A stretch of 64,000 bases of DNA. Origin: Arenibacter echinorum. Its GTDB lineage: Bacteria; Bacteroidota; Bacteroidia; Flavobacteriales; Flavobacteriaceae. Under the pieces are notes generated by a model. The model was not told where the DNA came from. It did not search any database and saw only the letters and a program-made list of their open reading frames with translations. The translations under genes were made by a program, and so were the position numbers. The stretch covers positions 62,001 through 126,000 of the forward strand of contig NZ_QLLN01000004.1 of the NCBI RefSeq assembly GCF_003259375.1, given 5' to 3'. Positions 24,877 through 34,289 of the stretch are shown here, one piece after another. Each line of letters begins with the position of its first letter. The stretch's first letter is position 1.

Positions 24877-27279
24877 ATGGTTGCAAAGTTAACGCGAGGA
24901 TTTTGGGCAAAAATAGCACGGATAATACTTAGGAACAGAATTATAATTCTAGTCCTACTGGCCATTATGACCATTTTTATGTCCATGCAATGGGACAAAA
25001 TGAGGTTTTCCAATTCGCAGGCCAACCTCCTGCCAGATCACCACCCTGTAAACCTGGAATATCTTTCTTTTCTAAAACAATTTGGGGAAGAAGGCAATGT
25101 TGTTGTTTTGGCCGTTAAGGACAGTTCCCTATTTACCCCTGAAAAATTTAATCGCTGGAACAAGCTCAGTAAGCAACTAGGGGCCTTCCCTGAGGTGGAC
25201 TTTGTATTGTCCACAGACAATTTACAAGAGCTCGTAAAAGACACTGTAAAACAAGAATTTGTTATGCAGCCTTTTATAAAACAAACCCCACAAACCAAAA
25301 AGGAGGTTGACAGTCTAACCAATCATCTTTTTAATGATCTTCCCTTTTACGATAACCTTATCTACAATAAAAAAACACATACCATACGCAGTGTAATTTA
25401 TTTGGACAAGGATATTGTAAATACCTCCGTACGCAAGGACTTTATATTGGAAGACCTGTCTACTTTGGTCAAAAATTTTGAAAAAGAAACCGGCCTCGAT
25501 GTTCATATTTCAGGCATGCCCTATATTAGAACAATGAACTCCCAAAATATCATTGATGAAATTGGGAAATTTATTCTTGCGGCACTAGGGGTTACCTCCT
25601 TGATCTTCTTTTTCTTTTTCAGAAGTTTTAGGGCTACAATGATTTCCATGTTCGTGGTAATTATCGGGGTTATGTGGGCTTTTGGAATATTGGGCCTGTT
25701 ACAATACGAGATTACGGTACTTACCGCCCTAATTCCACCATTAATTATTGTTATTGGTATTCCCAACTGTATCTTTCTTATCAACAAATACCAACAAGAA
25801 GTTAAAAAGCACGGAAACCAGGCCTTGTCATTACAACGTGTAATCTCAAAAATTGGTAACGCAACCTTAATGACCAATGTTACTACAGCTTCAGGTTTTG
25901 CCACATTTATTATTACGGATAGCAAACTACTCAAAGAATTCGGTATTGTTGCCTCCATCAATATTATCGGAATATTTGTGCTTTCCCTCTTGATAATTCC
26001 GATTATCTATAGCTTCATGTCCCTTCCAAAACACAAGCATTTAAAACACTTGAATACGAAGTGGATAGAAACTTTTGTTAGCTGGATGGAAAGAATTGTT
26101 AGAGAGAGAAGGATTACTGTTTATATAGTATCCATTGCTCTTTTGGTAACTAGTATAATTGGAATTTATCAAATAGACATTTCCGGAAGCCCTATAGAGG
26201 ACATGCCAAAAAAAGCCGAGTTTTTTCAGGATATACGGTTTTTTGAACAGGAGTTTGACGGAATAATGCCCGTAGAAATTGTGGTAGATACCGAGAGGCC
26301 CAAAGGGGTCTTAAAACCTACCACCCTGAGAAAGATGGACGAGTTGGGTACGGTGATAAATGAAATTCCCGAACTTTCCAGACCAGTTTCAGTGGTGGAT
26401 TTAGTTAAATATTCCAAACAGGCCTTTTACAGCGGCATCCCCAAATATTATCAACTGCCCACCTCCCAAGAAAACACTTTTATTATGGATGTCGCCCGCA
26501 AATCAGCAGACAACGGCAACCTACTGAGTAGTTTTGTAGATAGCACCGGACAGGTAGCGCGGATGACCACGTACATGAAGGATGTTAAAACATCCCGAAT
26601 GGAAGCCATAGAGGCTAAACTAAAGGAAAACATTGACAAAATCTTTCCTGCGGACAGGTACACGGTTACCATGACCGGGAGCGCCCTTCTATTTTTAAAG
26701 GGGACCAAATATTTGGTAAAAAACCTGATTATGTCCCTGGCCTTGGCCATTGGCCTTATTGCCCTCTTTATGGCCTATCTTTTCCGATCGTTTAGAATGA
26801 TCGTAATTTCATTGATACCCAACTTATTGCCGCTGGTGATAACAGCAGGAGTAATGGGATTTGTAGGGGTGCCCATTAAGCCTTCCACTATTTTGGTGTT
26901 TAGTATCGCTTTTGGAATTTCGGTAGACGACACCATACACTTTTTGGCCAAATACCGGCAGGAACTCACAAGCAACCATTGGAGGATTAAAAAATCGGTC
27001 TATGCAGCCTTAAGGGAAACCGGAGTAAGCATGTTTTACACCTCCATTGTACTGTTTTTTGGATTTTCGGTCTTCATAATATCAAGTTTCGGAGGAACTG
27101 TGGCTTTAGGAGCATTGGTTTCGGCTACCTTATTGTTCGCCATGCTGGCCAACCTTATTTTATTACCCTCTTTGCTCCTTTCTTTGGAAAGAAGCATTGC
27201 CAACAAACAGGTACTAAAAGAACCACAAATAGACATTCTTCCCAAGGAAGAACTCAATATCACGGATAAGGAGGAATAG
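24877..27279 (+). CDS. MMPL/RND-superfamily permease
   Basis: An 800-residue protein with the duplicated RND layout. One helix (about 20-40) and a periplasmic loop are followed by a five- to six-helix block (about 230-390). A second start helix (about 415), a second loop and a second helix block (about 620-780) complete the repeat. Both blocks carry SSD-like segments (VIGIPNCIFLINKYQQE and FGISVDDTIHFLAKYRQEL), the second with the Asp-Asp pair used for proton coupling. The size and lack of a docking-domain porter pair set it apart from AcrB-type pumps. It is closer to MMPL/HpnN-like lipid exporters. Substrate unknown; no adaptor or TolC gene lies nearby. Confidence 0.82.
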   Translation: MVAKLTRGFWAKIARIILRNRIIILVLLAIMTIFMSMQWDKMRFSNSQANLLPDHHPVNLEYLSFLKQFGEEGNVVVLAVKDSSLFTPEKFNRWNKLSKQLGAFPEVDFVLSTDNLQELVKDTVKQEFVMQPFIKQTPQTKKEVDSLTNHLFNDLPFYDNLIYNKKTHTIRSVIYLDKDIVNTSVRKDFILEDLSTLVKNFEKETGLDVHISGMPYIRTMNSQNIIDEIGKFILAALGVTSLIFFFFFRSFRATMISMFVVIIGVMWAFGILGLLQYEITVLTALIPPLIIVIGIPNCIFLINKYQQEVKKHGNQALSLQRVISKIGNATLMTNVTTASGFATFIITDSKLLKEFGIVASINIIGIFVLSLLIIPIIYSFMSLPKHKHLKHLNTKWIETFVSWMERIVRERRITVYIVSIALLVTSIIGIYQIDISGSPIEDMPKKAEFFQDIRFFEQEFDGIMPVEIVVDTERPKGVLKPTTLRKMDELGTVINEIPELSRPVSVVDLVKYSKQAFYSGIPKYYQLPTSQENTFIMDVARKSADNGNLLSSFVDSTGQVARMTTYMKDVKTSRMEAIEAKLKENIDKIFPADRYTVTMTGSALLFLKGTKYLVKNLIMSLALAIGLIALFMAYLFRSFRMIVISLIPNLLPLVITAGVMGFVGVPIKPSTILVFSIAFGISVDDTIHFLAKYRQELTSNHWRIKKSVYAALRETGVSMFYTSIVLFFGFSVFIISSFGGTVALGALVSATLLFAMLANLILLPSLLLSLERSIANKQVLKEPQIDILPKEELNITDKEE

Positions 27280-27349
27280 TCCGTTGATTAAAATATTTTT
27301 TACCCGGTATATACAGATATACACCCAATTTATATTTTTGCAAAAAGGC

Positions 27350-27357
27350 TATCTTTG
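27350..27357 (+). promoter_or_regulatory. -7 box of asnS promoter
   Basis: TATCTTTG at 27350-27357 matches TAnnTTTG and lies 25 bp before the ATG at 27382. It overlaps the TTG at 27355 that begins the longer frame, which excludes that start. Confidence 0.6.
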
Positions 27358-27381
27358 CCACTTAATTTACAAGGAATTCAA

Positions 27382-28815
27382 ATGAACACATTTAGCGTAA
27401 AAGAGCTACTATCCCCAGATCATTTACACCAAGAAGTTGTTGTAAACGGTTGGGTAAAAACCTACAGGAGCAATAGATTTATTGCTTTAAACGATGGGTC
27501 CACTATAAACAATATTCAATGCGTAGTAGATTTTGAGGAATTTGATGAAAATTTATTAAAACAAATTAATACCGGAGCTGCACTTAAAATAAGCGGCACC
27601 TTGGTGGAAAGCCAAGGAAAGGGGCAGTCCGTGGAGATACAGGTAAAGGAAATAATGGTTCACGGAGGAGCAGACCCTGAGGCCTACCCTATTCAACCCA
27701 AAAAACACTCCTTGGAGTTTTTGAGGGAAAAAGCACATCTACGTGTAAGAACAAATACGTTTGCAGCTATCATGAGGGTTCGTTCGGCCCTTTCGTTTGC
27801 CGTACATCAATATTTTCAAAAAAATGGATTCTTTTACGTTCATACTCCTATAATTACCGGTTCGGATGCGGAAGGAGCAGGAGAAATGTTCAGGGTATCC
27901 ACTTTAGATAACAAAAAGCCGCCTTTAACAGAGGATGGGGAAATAGACTATAAGGAAGATTTTTTTGGTAAAGAGACCAATTTAACGGTATCTGGACAGC
28001 TTGAAGCCGAAACTTATGCCATGGGACTTGGGAAGGTCTACACTTTTGGCCCCACTTTTAGAGCTGAAAACTCGAACACTTCAAGACATTTGGCCGAATT
28101 TTGGATGATAGAGCCCGAAGTAGCCTTTAATGACCTGGACGCCAATATGGATTTGGCCGAAGACTTCATTAAGGAAGTCATTAATTACGCTTTGGAAAAT
28201 TGTATGGAAGACCTACAGTTCCTGGAGCAGCGATTATTGGACGAAGAAAAGAGCAAGCCACAGGCCGAGCGCAGTGAAATGCCGTTGATAGAAAAACTTA
28301 AGTTTGTTTCAGACAATACTTTTAAGCGAGTAACCTACACCGAAGCCATAGACATTCTTAGAAACAGTAAACCCAACAAAAAGAAGCAGTTTAAATACCT
28401 TATTGACGAATGGGGTGCAGACCTACAAAGTGAGCACGAACGCTTCTTGGTGGAAAAACATTTTAAATGCCCAGTAATACTATTTGATTATCCAGCAAAA
28501 ATAAAGGCATTTTATATGCGTTTAAATGAGGATGGCAAGACAGTCAGGGCCATGGACATACTGTTCCCAGGTATTGGTGAAATAGTAGGAGGATCGCAAC
28601 GTGAGGAGCGCTTGGACATCCTATTGGAAAAGATCAAAGCCTTGGGGATTGATGAAAAGGAACTTTGGTGGTATTTGGATCTTAGGAAATTTGGAACGGC
28701 CGTACATAGTGGTTTTGGACTCGGTTTTGAGAGATTGGTATTGTTTGCAACAGGAATGGGCAATATCAGGGATGTAATACCTTTTCCAAGAACCCCGCAG
28801 AATGCTGAATTCTAA
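27382..28815 (+). CDS. asnS: Asparaginyl-tRNA synthetase
   Basis: A 477-residue class IIb synthetase from the ATG at 27382 ([10 protein letters not shown]). The N-terminal OB-fold (about 1-105) binds the anticodon ([21 protein letters not shown]). The catalytic core shows motif 2, [25 protein letters not shown], and motif 3, [16 protein letters not shown]. The C-terminus [16 protein letters not shown] is the AsnRS signature that separates it from AspRS. It charges tRNA-Asn directly. It is followed by rpoN after 40 bp, a common flavobacterial pair. Confidence 0.97.
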   Translation: MNTFSVKELLSPDHLHQEVVVNGWVKTYRSNRFIALNDGSTINNIQCVVDFEEFDENLLKQINTGAALKISGTLVESQGKGQSVEIQVKEIMVHGGADPEAYPIQPKKHSLEFLREKAHLRVRTNTFAAIMRVRSALSFAVHQYFQKNGFFYVHTPIITGSDAEGAGEMFRVSTLDNKKPPLTEDGEIDYKEDFFGKETNLTVSGQLEAETYAMGLGKVYTFGPTFRAENSNTSRHLAEFWMIEPEVAFNDLDANMDLAEDFIKEVINYALENCMEDLQFLEQRLLDEEKSKPQAERSEMPLIEKLKFVSDNTFKRVTYTEAIDILRNSKPNKKKQFKYLIDEWGADLQSEHERFLVEKHFKCPVILFDYPAKIKAFYMRLNEDGKTVRAMDILFPGIGEIVGGSQREERLDILLEKIKALGIDEKELWWYLDLRKFGTAVHSGFGLGFERLVLFATGMGNIRDVIPFPRTPQNAEF

Positions 28816-28855
28816 TCTTTATTATTTAACTTTATAAGATAGATCACCGTTATAA

Positions 28856-30313
28856 ATGCTGAAACAACACCTACAGTTTAAATTATCGCAGAAATTATCT
28901 CCTCAACAAATACAGTTGATGAAGTTGATTCAATTGCCTACGCAGGCCTTTGAACAACGGCTAAAACAAGAGCTGGAGGAAAACCCTGCCCTGGAAACTG
29001 GAAAGGAAGAAGGTGAAAGCCAAGATGATGATTTTGAGGATTTGTACGATAATGAATCGGATAGTGAAAGCATAAATGCGGAAGATATAAATATTGATGA
29101 TTATTTAAGTGATGACGAGATTCCTGATTATCGCACACAAGCCAATAATTACAGTTCCGATGATGAGGAAAAAAATGTGCCATATGCGGCCGGGATTTCT
29201 TTTAATCAATATCTTATAAATCAGTTGAACACTATTTATTTAACTGATGAGGAATGGTCCATTGCCGAATTTTTAGTGGGAAGCGTAGATGAGAGCGGGT
29301 ATATAAGAAGACCACTTGCGGATATAATGGACGACCTGGCCTTTACCCAAAACATTTATACAGAGGAAAAGACCATTAAAAAAGTATTGCACATAGTTCA
29401 GGATCTAGACCCCGCCGGTGTAGCCGCCAGAACGCTGGAAGAATGCCTTCTTATTCAATTAAAAAGGAAGCAAATGACCCCAAGTGTAGATTTGGCCATT
29501 CAGTTGTTGGAAAAATCCTTTGAGCAGTTTACCAAAAAGCACTATCAAAAACTTATTCAAAAACACAATATTACAGAGGAGCAACTAAAGGATGCCATTG
29601 CAGAAATTGAACGTTTAAATCCTAAACCTGGAGGTTCCTATTCCGGGAATAACAGAATTGTGGAACACGTGGTCCCCGATTTTTCCATACGTATTGTTGA
29701 CGGGGAATTGGAGCTTACCCTGAACGGAAGAAATGCACCTGAGCTACATGTTTCACGCGAGTACAACAACATGCTGGAAGGGTACAAAAACTCCAAGGAA
29801 AAGTCGAAGTCCCAAAAGGACACCGTGATGTTCATTAAGCAAAAGTTGGATGCGGCCAAATGGTTTATTGACGCCATAAGGCAGCGTCAGCAGACCCTTT
29901 ATATTACCATGAACGAGATCATGGAATATCAAAAAGAGTACTTCCTGACCGGGGATGAACGCAAATTACGCCCCATGATCCTGAAGGATATAGCCGATGG
30001 TATTGGTATGGACGTTTCTACAGTCTCCAGGGTAGCCAACAGTAAATACGTTGATACGCCCTATGGCACAAAACTGATAAAAGACTACTTTTCCGAATCC
30101 ATGAAAAACGATCAGGGAGAAGATGTATCTACCAAGGAAATAAAAAAGATTTTGGAAACTGTTATTGGAGAGGAAACCAAGAAAAAACCGTTAACGGACG
30201 ATAAATTGGCCGCTATTCTCAAAGAAAAAGGCTACCCCATTGCCCGACGTACCGTTGCAAAATATAGGGAACAACTGGATATTCCGGTGGCCAGGTTGAG
30301 AAAACAGATTTAA
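28856..30313 (+). CDS. rpoN: RNA polymerase sigma-54 factor
   Basis: A 485-residue protein with all three sigma-54 regions. Region I is the glutamine/leucine-rich activator-responsive N-terminus (LSQKLSPQQIQLMKLIQLP). Region II is an acidic stretch of about 70 residues (DDDFEDLYDNESDSESINAED...), longer than in many homologues. Region III has the core-binding and helix-turn-helix parts and the RpoN box, given here as ARRTVAKYREQL. It directs RNA polymerase to -24/-12 promoters that need an AAA+ activator; no such activator gene lies in this window. The stop overlaps the next start by one base (TAATG). Confidence 0.96.
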   Translation: MLKQHLQFKLSQKLSPQQIQLMKLIQLPTQAFEQRLKQELEENPALETGKEEGESQDDDFEDLYDNESDSESINAEDINIDDYLSDDEIPDYRTQANNYSSDDEEKNVPYAAGISFNQYLINQLNTIYLTDEEWSIAEFLVGSVDESGYIRRPLADIMDDLAFTQNIYTEEKTIKKVLHIVQDLDPAGVAARTLEECLLIQLKRKQMTPSVDLAIQLLEKSFEQFTKKHYQKLIQKHNITEEQLKDAIAEIERLNPKPGGSYSGNNRIVEHVVPDFSIRIVDGELELTLNGRNAPELHVSREYNNMLEGYKNSKEKSKSQKDTVMFIKQKLDAAKWFIDAIRQRQQTLYITMNEIMEYQKEYFLTGDERKLRPMILKDIADGIGMDVSTVSRVANSKYVDTPYGTKLIKDYFSESMKNDQGEDVSTKEIKKILETVIGEETKKKPLTDDKLAAILKEKGYPIARRTVAKYREQLDIPVARLRKQI

Positions 30314-30918
30314 TGCGACTATTCCTCAAGATCACGTCTTACCTTTTACACCCGCTTTTTGTACCATTTGCAGGCACCATAGCCTATTTCCTGATTACCC
30401 CCAAATACAGTCCGTTAGAGGTTCAGAGCGGAAACATTTTGCCCATATTTATACTCACCATAATTATACCCATTATATTTTACCTGATCTTGCGCAATCT
30501 GGGTATTGTGAGTTCCGTATTCATGCCCAAACTCCAAGAAAGGAAATATCCTATATATATTAGCCTAGGACTGCTTATAATGGTCTTATTTAAGGTAATC
30601 CCCAATAACTTTACCATAGAGTTGCATTACTACTTTTTAGGGCTTATAGCGGGCTTATTTAGCGCCCTTGTCTTATTATTTCTAAACTTCAAGTGCAGTA
30701 TGCACCTATTGGGCATGGGAAGCCTATTAATGTACTTAATAAACCTGAGTATACACTTTGAAATCAATGTTACTATTGCCATTAGCATAGTTACATTGCT
30801 CAGTGGCCTAGCAGCCACCTCCAGACTATATTTGAACGCCCACACCAAAGCAGAAGTCTTAATTGGCTTTGCAATTGGCCTATTCACCCAATTATTTACG
30901 ATTAAATTTTGGCTATAA
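30313..30918 (+). CDS. Small PAP2-like membrane protein coupled to rpoN
   Basis: A 201-residue protein with about six hydrophobic segments and little else. Near the C-terminus SRLYLNAHTKAEVLIGFAIG resembles the last catalytic motif of PAP2 phosphatases (SRxxxxxHxxxxVxxG). A degenerate SMHLLGMGS sits where the middle motif would be, and the first motif (KxxxxxxRP) is not evident. It may act on isoprenoid or lipid phosphates or be inactive. The start overlaps the rpoN stop, so the two are translated together; this pair recurs in flavobacteria to my knowledge. Confidence 0.6.
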   Translation: MRLFLKITSYLLHPLFVPFAGTIAYFLITPKYSPLEVQSGNILPIFILTIIIPIIFYLILRNLGIVSSVFMPKLQERKYPIYISLGLLIMVLFKVIPNNFTIELHYYFLGLIAGLFSALVLLFLNFKCSMHLLGMGSLLMYLINLSIHFEINVTIAISIVTLLSGLAATSRLYLNAHTKAEVLIGFAIGLFTQLFTIKFWL

Positions 30919-31605
30919 AATATAGAAAATAAGTCCCACCTTAAGCGGCTTAATTTCAATGACTTCTCCAGATTGTTCCATCACCCCATCATTGAACAGC
31001 GAACTGAGTGCATAATAAATATGAACATTGAAGGTATTGTACCCTACATTTAAGGTTAGACCATATTGAAAGTCCCTTATATCTTTGTTTACAAAGATTA
31101 TTCTCTCAGAGCTTGAAACATATTTGGACCTGCCGTCGAAAACATAACCAAGTTTAACACCGGTATATATTCTCCAAAACTTATATTCCTCTGAGGTCGA
31201 ATTGCGCCATCTAAACTGAAAGGGAACCTCCAGGACGTGCGTGGCAATTTTATTTCTCTTGAAGTCGGCATCACTGTCCAAAACCGTATATTCTACATCG
31301 GACCCCTGCTGGGAAGCCAACAAATTAGTATAATAGGAATTTATACCATAACCTAAACCAATACCGATACCCATGGTCCTTTCGTAACTCAAGGGAATAT
31401 CCTTTATAAAACCGGCCTGCAAACCATATGACAGGTTTCTTTGGGAAACATCGGCTGGAAGATTAGTGGCAAAATTATAGGTAAGTCCGAAATAAAATTG
31501 ATCTTCCAAATATTTCCTATCCAAGTCCCTATTGGATTCCAAAACCTGCCCAGTAACAAAAGTACTGGAGAACATAAGTATAATTAATATGCAGGAAAAC
31601 CTCAT
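30913..31605 (-). CDS. Outer-membrane beta-barrel protein (porin-family-like)
   Basis: A 230-residue protein from the ATG at 31605 (MRFSCILIILMFSSTFVTGQ, a signal peptide). A frame 18 residues longer would start inside the terminator hairpin at 31636-31670, so it was rejected. The mature part is rich in alternating aromatic/polar strands (DQFYFGLTYNF, GIGIGLGYGINSYYTN, THVLEVPFQFRWR, YGLTLNVGYNTFNVHIYYA), as in 8- to 10-stranded PF13568-type barrels. It resembles PorT-type proteins in size only. It overlaps the PAP2-like gene by 6 bp tail to tail. Confidence 0.7.
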   Translation of the reverse strand: MRFSCILIILMFSSTFVTGQVLESNRDLDRKYLEDQFYFGLTYNFATNLPADVSQRNLSYGLQAGFIKDIPLSYERTMGIGIGLGYGINSYYTNLLASQQGSDVEYTVLDSDADFKRNKIATHVLEVPFQFRWRNSTSEEYKFWRIYTGVKLGYVFDGRSKYVSSSERIIFVNKDIRDFQYGLTLNVGYNTFNVHIYYALSSLFNDGVMEQSGEVIEIKPLKVGLIFYIL

Positions 31606-31632
31606 AGCCCAATAAAGGTAATTAATTAAACA

Positions 31633-31672
31633 TAAAAAAAACGCTCCAAATATATGCATTTGAAGCGTTTTG
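31633..31672 (-). terminator. Terminator of the exbB-exbD cluster
   Basis: On the minus strand AAAACGCTTCAAAT pairs with ATTTGGAGCGTTTT (one mismatch), followed by a run of T. It lies 22 bp past the last exbD stop. Confidence 0.85.
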
Positions 31673-31693
31673 ATTCTCTTATCCTTTTACTAA

Positions 31694-32176
31694 CTATTGC
31701 AAATTCCTGAAAGCATCACCTTCATAGGTGGTATAATTTACTTTCAAGGCGTTTACTTTTCTAAGTTCTTGTTTTATATCGGAAATAATACCCATATTGG
31801 CTTCCTTGTCCACTTTAAGCGCGGTTGTCAATACATTTTGTAATTCCTGTGGCTTTTTGGCCCTTTCCATCAAAATATAATCTCCAACTTCAGATGCATC
31901 GGCAAATTTATCGTTCAATTGAATTTTGGATTCGGTACCATAGGTCTTTTCATACTCACGGGTAGGTTTCCCAACATAAATATAGATTACCCTATCCTTC
32001 TTTTCCAATTTTTTGATTTCCGTAGCATTGGGCAGCACATTTTCCACCTTCAAGGTACTATCTTTCATAACTGTAACCGTCATAAAGAAGAACAAAAGCA
32101 TAAAAACGATATCTGGCAAGGATGCAGTATTCACCGCAGGTAAGGCCGCATCTTTTTTCTTATTAAATTTTGACAT
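31694..32176 (-). CDS. exbD: ExbD/TolR-family protein (second copy)
   Basis: A 160-residue protein with a single N-terminal membrane helix, ASLPDIVFMLLFFFMTVTV, in which Asp22 is the proton-carrying residue of ExbD/TolR. The rest is periplasmic and ends with a small peptidoglycan- or TonB-facing domain (MGIISDIKQELRKVNAL). It is the last gene of a four-gene minus-strand cluster (ExbB-membrane protein-ExbD-ExbD) that should energise TonB or a gliding/secretion motor. Two different ExbDs with one ExbB are common in Bacteroidota. Confidence 0.9.
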   Translation of the reverse strand: MSKFNKKKDAALPAVNTASLPDIVFMLLFFFMTVTVMKDSTLKVENVLPNATEIKKLEKKDRVIYIYVGKPTREYEKTYGTESKIQLNDKFADASEVGDYILMERAKKPQELQNVLTTALKVDKEANMGIISDIKQELRKVNALKVNYTTYEGDAFRNLQ

Positions 32177-32201
32177 AGTATCTTGTTTTTAACTTCTCAA
32201 T

Positions 32202-32822
32202 TTAGTTTGACGATGTTTCTGCCTCTGAAAGCTTCTGTGGAAACAAATCCTGTATTCTCTTAACCTTCTCCTTCAATTCCTCACGAACATTGTCCGGAGT
32301 TTCAGGATTAAGATATTCAGCTTCCATATCCGTAAAATCCTTCTTGAACAAACGCTGGGCTTCCCTATTTCTAAGATCGTTATAGGCTCCAACCAATTCG
32401 TTTTGAACGGTAATATAGGTTCCGTACTTCGTCTCCCTATCGTTCTTAAGCGATATAATGGCTTTGGCAGGACTATCGGATGACGATACATCCCTTTTAC
32501 CTTTGCAGTAACTGCAATAGTCAGCAGATCCCGATGGTGCTCCTCCATTGTCCAAAAAGGCAATGGCCTTGGCCCTTAAATCCTTAATATTTGTTAGCTC
32601 ATCATCAGCCAATAACTGTCCATCACGGTTAAGATTGACCTGAAATATATTCTTTTGCTTAATGATTACATCTGTATCGGGCGGCTCAATTGGTGGCAAC
32701 ATACGATCTAATCCTGCATCCGTTTCAATAGTGGTAGTCACTAGGAAAAAGATAAGCAATAAGAACGCTATGTCTGCCATAGAACCTGCATTAACCTCTG
32801 GTGGTGCTCCTCTTTTTGGCAT
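32202..32822 (-). CDS. exbD: ExbD/TolR-family protein (first copy) with a CxxC insertion
   Basis: A 206-residue protein. The membrane helix MADIAFLLLIFFLVTT has the functional Asp17. The periplasmic part is longer than in typical ExbD (about 140) because of an insertion around residues 95-115. This contains YCSYCKG with Cys103 and Cys106, a CxxC pair that could form a disulfide or bind metal in the periplasm. The C-terminus has an acidic coiled-coil-like stretch (about 155-200). It lies 25 bp upstream of the second exbD. Confidence 0.9.
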   Translation of the reverse strand: MPKRGAPPEVNAGSMADIAFLLLIFFLVTTTIETDAGLDRMLPPIEPPDTDVIIKQKNIFQVNLNRDGQLLADDELTNIKDLRAKAIAFLDNGGAPSGSADYCSYCKGKRDVSSSDSPAKAIISLKNDRETKYGTYITVQNELVGAYNDLRNREAQRLFKKDFTDMEAEYLNPETPDNVREELKEKVKRIQDLFPQKLSEAETSSN

Positions 32823-32836
32823 AATATTTTATTTTA

Positions 32837-33280
32837 TTATTTACTAATCATTTTCTTAACTCCGGACCACAACATGGCACCTACAGCTATAATGGTAAGG
32901 ATAAAAAATACATTCAATCCCATACCTATGGTTTTCACTGTGCTCTCAGTAGTTGGCACTCCCTTTTTGGCCATTTCTTCCAAATTAACATCGGTTCCAT
33001 TAGCTAGGGCATAAGAAATAATTACGACCACCAAAAGACCACCTACACCAATTAAGGTTTTCTTAAGGGCACCTTTGGATGTCAACAAGTTCATCAATCC
33101 AAAAAGAACCGAGGCCGCTATCGCAATCCCCAACAATAAATAGGTAATAATGAACATGAAGTTCATGGACCCATTATTTATGGCTTCCGTTGCGGGAACG
33201 TCTGTACTAGGAAGCTGAAACCAAAGTATGGCACCAATCGCTCCGAGTACAACTAATATTATTTTAACAATTTTATGCAT
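32837..33280 (-). CDS. Conserved four-helix membrane protein of the ExbB/ExbD cluster
   Basis: A 147-residue protein with four hydrophobic segments (about 3-22, 43-67, 75-96, 118-141) and short loops. I know no named function. It is placed between ExbB and the first ExbD with gaps of 26 and 14 bp, so it is very likely cotranscribed and may be part of the motor complex. The same position is occupied by similar proteins in other flavobacteria, to my knowledge. Confidence 0.75.
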   Translation of the reverse strand: MHKIVKIILVVLGAIGAILWFQLPSTDVPATEAINNGSMNFMFIITYLLLGIAIAASVLFGLMNLLTSKGALKKTLIGVGGLLVVVIISYALANGTDVNLEEMAKKGVPTTESTVKTIGMGLNVFFILTIIAVGAMLWSGVKKMISK

Positions 33281-33306
33281 GATACTTTAAGTATTTAGTG
33301 TCCGAC

Positions 33307-34056
33307 TTATTTTTTGTGATCTGCCAACATATCAATCAAACTGATTGATGAATCTTCCATGTCATTTACAATACTGTCAATCTTGGCAATGATGTAATTG
33401 TAGAAGATTTGAAGGATAATCGCAGTAATAAGACCGAATACTGTGGTCAATAACGCCACCTGAATATCACCTGCAATAAGAGAGGCACTCAAGTTACCAA
33501 CAGCTGCAATTTTCTGGAAAGCCTGAATCATACCGATTACCGTACCCATGAACCCAAGCATTGGAGCTACTGCGATAAACAAAGACAACCAAGAAACGTT
33601 CTTCTCCAATTGACCCATTTGCACACCTCCGTAGGCAACAACTGCCTTCTCTGCAGATTCTATACTGTCTCCAGCTCTTTCCAATCCTTGATAGTAGATA
33701 GAAGCAACAGGACCTTTTGTATTTCTACAAACCTCCTTGGCAGCCTCAATGCCACCGGAAGCCAAAGCATCTTCTACTTGTTGCTTAAGTTTAGTAGTGT
33801 TGGTAGTTGCAAGGTTTAAATAAATAATCCTTTCAATAGCTACGGCCAAACCAAGAATTAAACACAAAAGAACAATACCCATAAATCCGGCACCACCCTG
33901 TATAAATTGCTCCTTAAGCACTTGGGTAAAACCTTTTTCCGCTGCTGGAGCTGCATCTTGCAAAATGGCTGCTGCTGCAACAACTTTTGCACTTACTGTA
34001 TTTGTACCTGCCACAAATAACCCAGCCGTTGCCAGGATAGAGAATAATCTTTTCAT
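33307..34056 (-). CDS. exbB: MotA/TolQ/ExbB proton-channel family protein
   Basis: A 249-residue protein. An N-terminal signal-like helix (about 1-24) and a short periplasmic part precede the first ExbB helix (MGIVLLCLILGLAVAIERIIYL). After a cytoplasmic loop come the two conserved helices (VAPMLGFMGTVIGMIQAF and ALLTTVFGLITAIILQIF) with the polar residues lining the proton path. With the ExbDs downstream it converts proton-motive force into mechanical work across the envelope. It is the first gene of the cluster; no clear TAnnTTTG box was found in the 80 bp before it. Confidence 0.92.
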   Translation of the reverse strand: MKRLFSILATAGLFVAGTNTVSAKVVAAAAILQDAAPAAEKGFTQVLKEQFIQGGAGFMGIVLLCLILGLAVAIERIIYLNLATTNTTKLKQQVEDALASGGIEAAKEVCRNTKGPVASIYYQGLERAGDSIESAEKAVVAYGGVQMGQLEKNVSWLSLFIAVAPMLGFMGTVIGMIQAFQKIAAVGNLSASLIAGDIQVALLTTVFGLITAIILQIFYNYIIAKIDSIVNDMEDSSISLIDMLADHKK

Positions 34057-34135
34057 TTCTTTGAAACTTAAATTTAGTTAGTTAATAGGGTTAAAGATAA
34101 AAAAAATTCGCAATATAAAAATTAAAACTTAACAG

Positions 34136-34223
34136 CAGAGAGGAAGGGATTCGAACCCTCGATACCCTTGTGGGGTATACACACTTTCCAGGCGTGCGCC
34201 TTCGACCACTCGGCCACCTCTCT
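34136..34223 (-). tRNA. tRNA-Ser (anticodon GGA)
   Basis: The minus strand gives an 88-nt class II tRNA. The acceptor AGAGAGG pairs with CCTCTCT, with discriminator G. The anticodon loop is CTGGAAA, there is a long variable arm (TATACCCCACAAGGGTAT), and the T-arm has GTTCGAATC. Anticodon GGA reads UCC/UCU. CCA is not encoded. Confidence 0.93.
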
Positions 34224-34289
34224 AGTTATAGTTATCGGGCAGCCAAATAACAAAAAAAATATTAGTTAAAGAAATTTAGACTGTTATTT

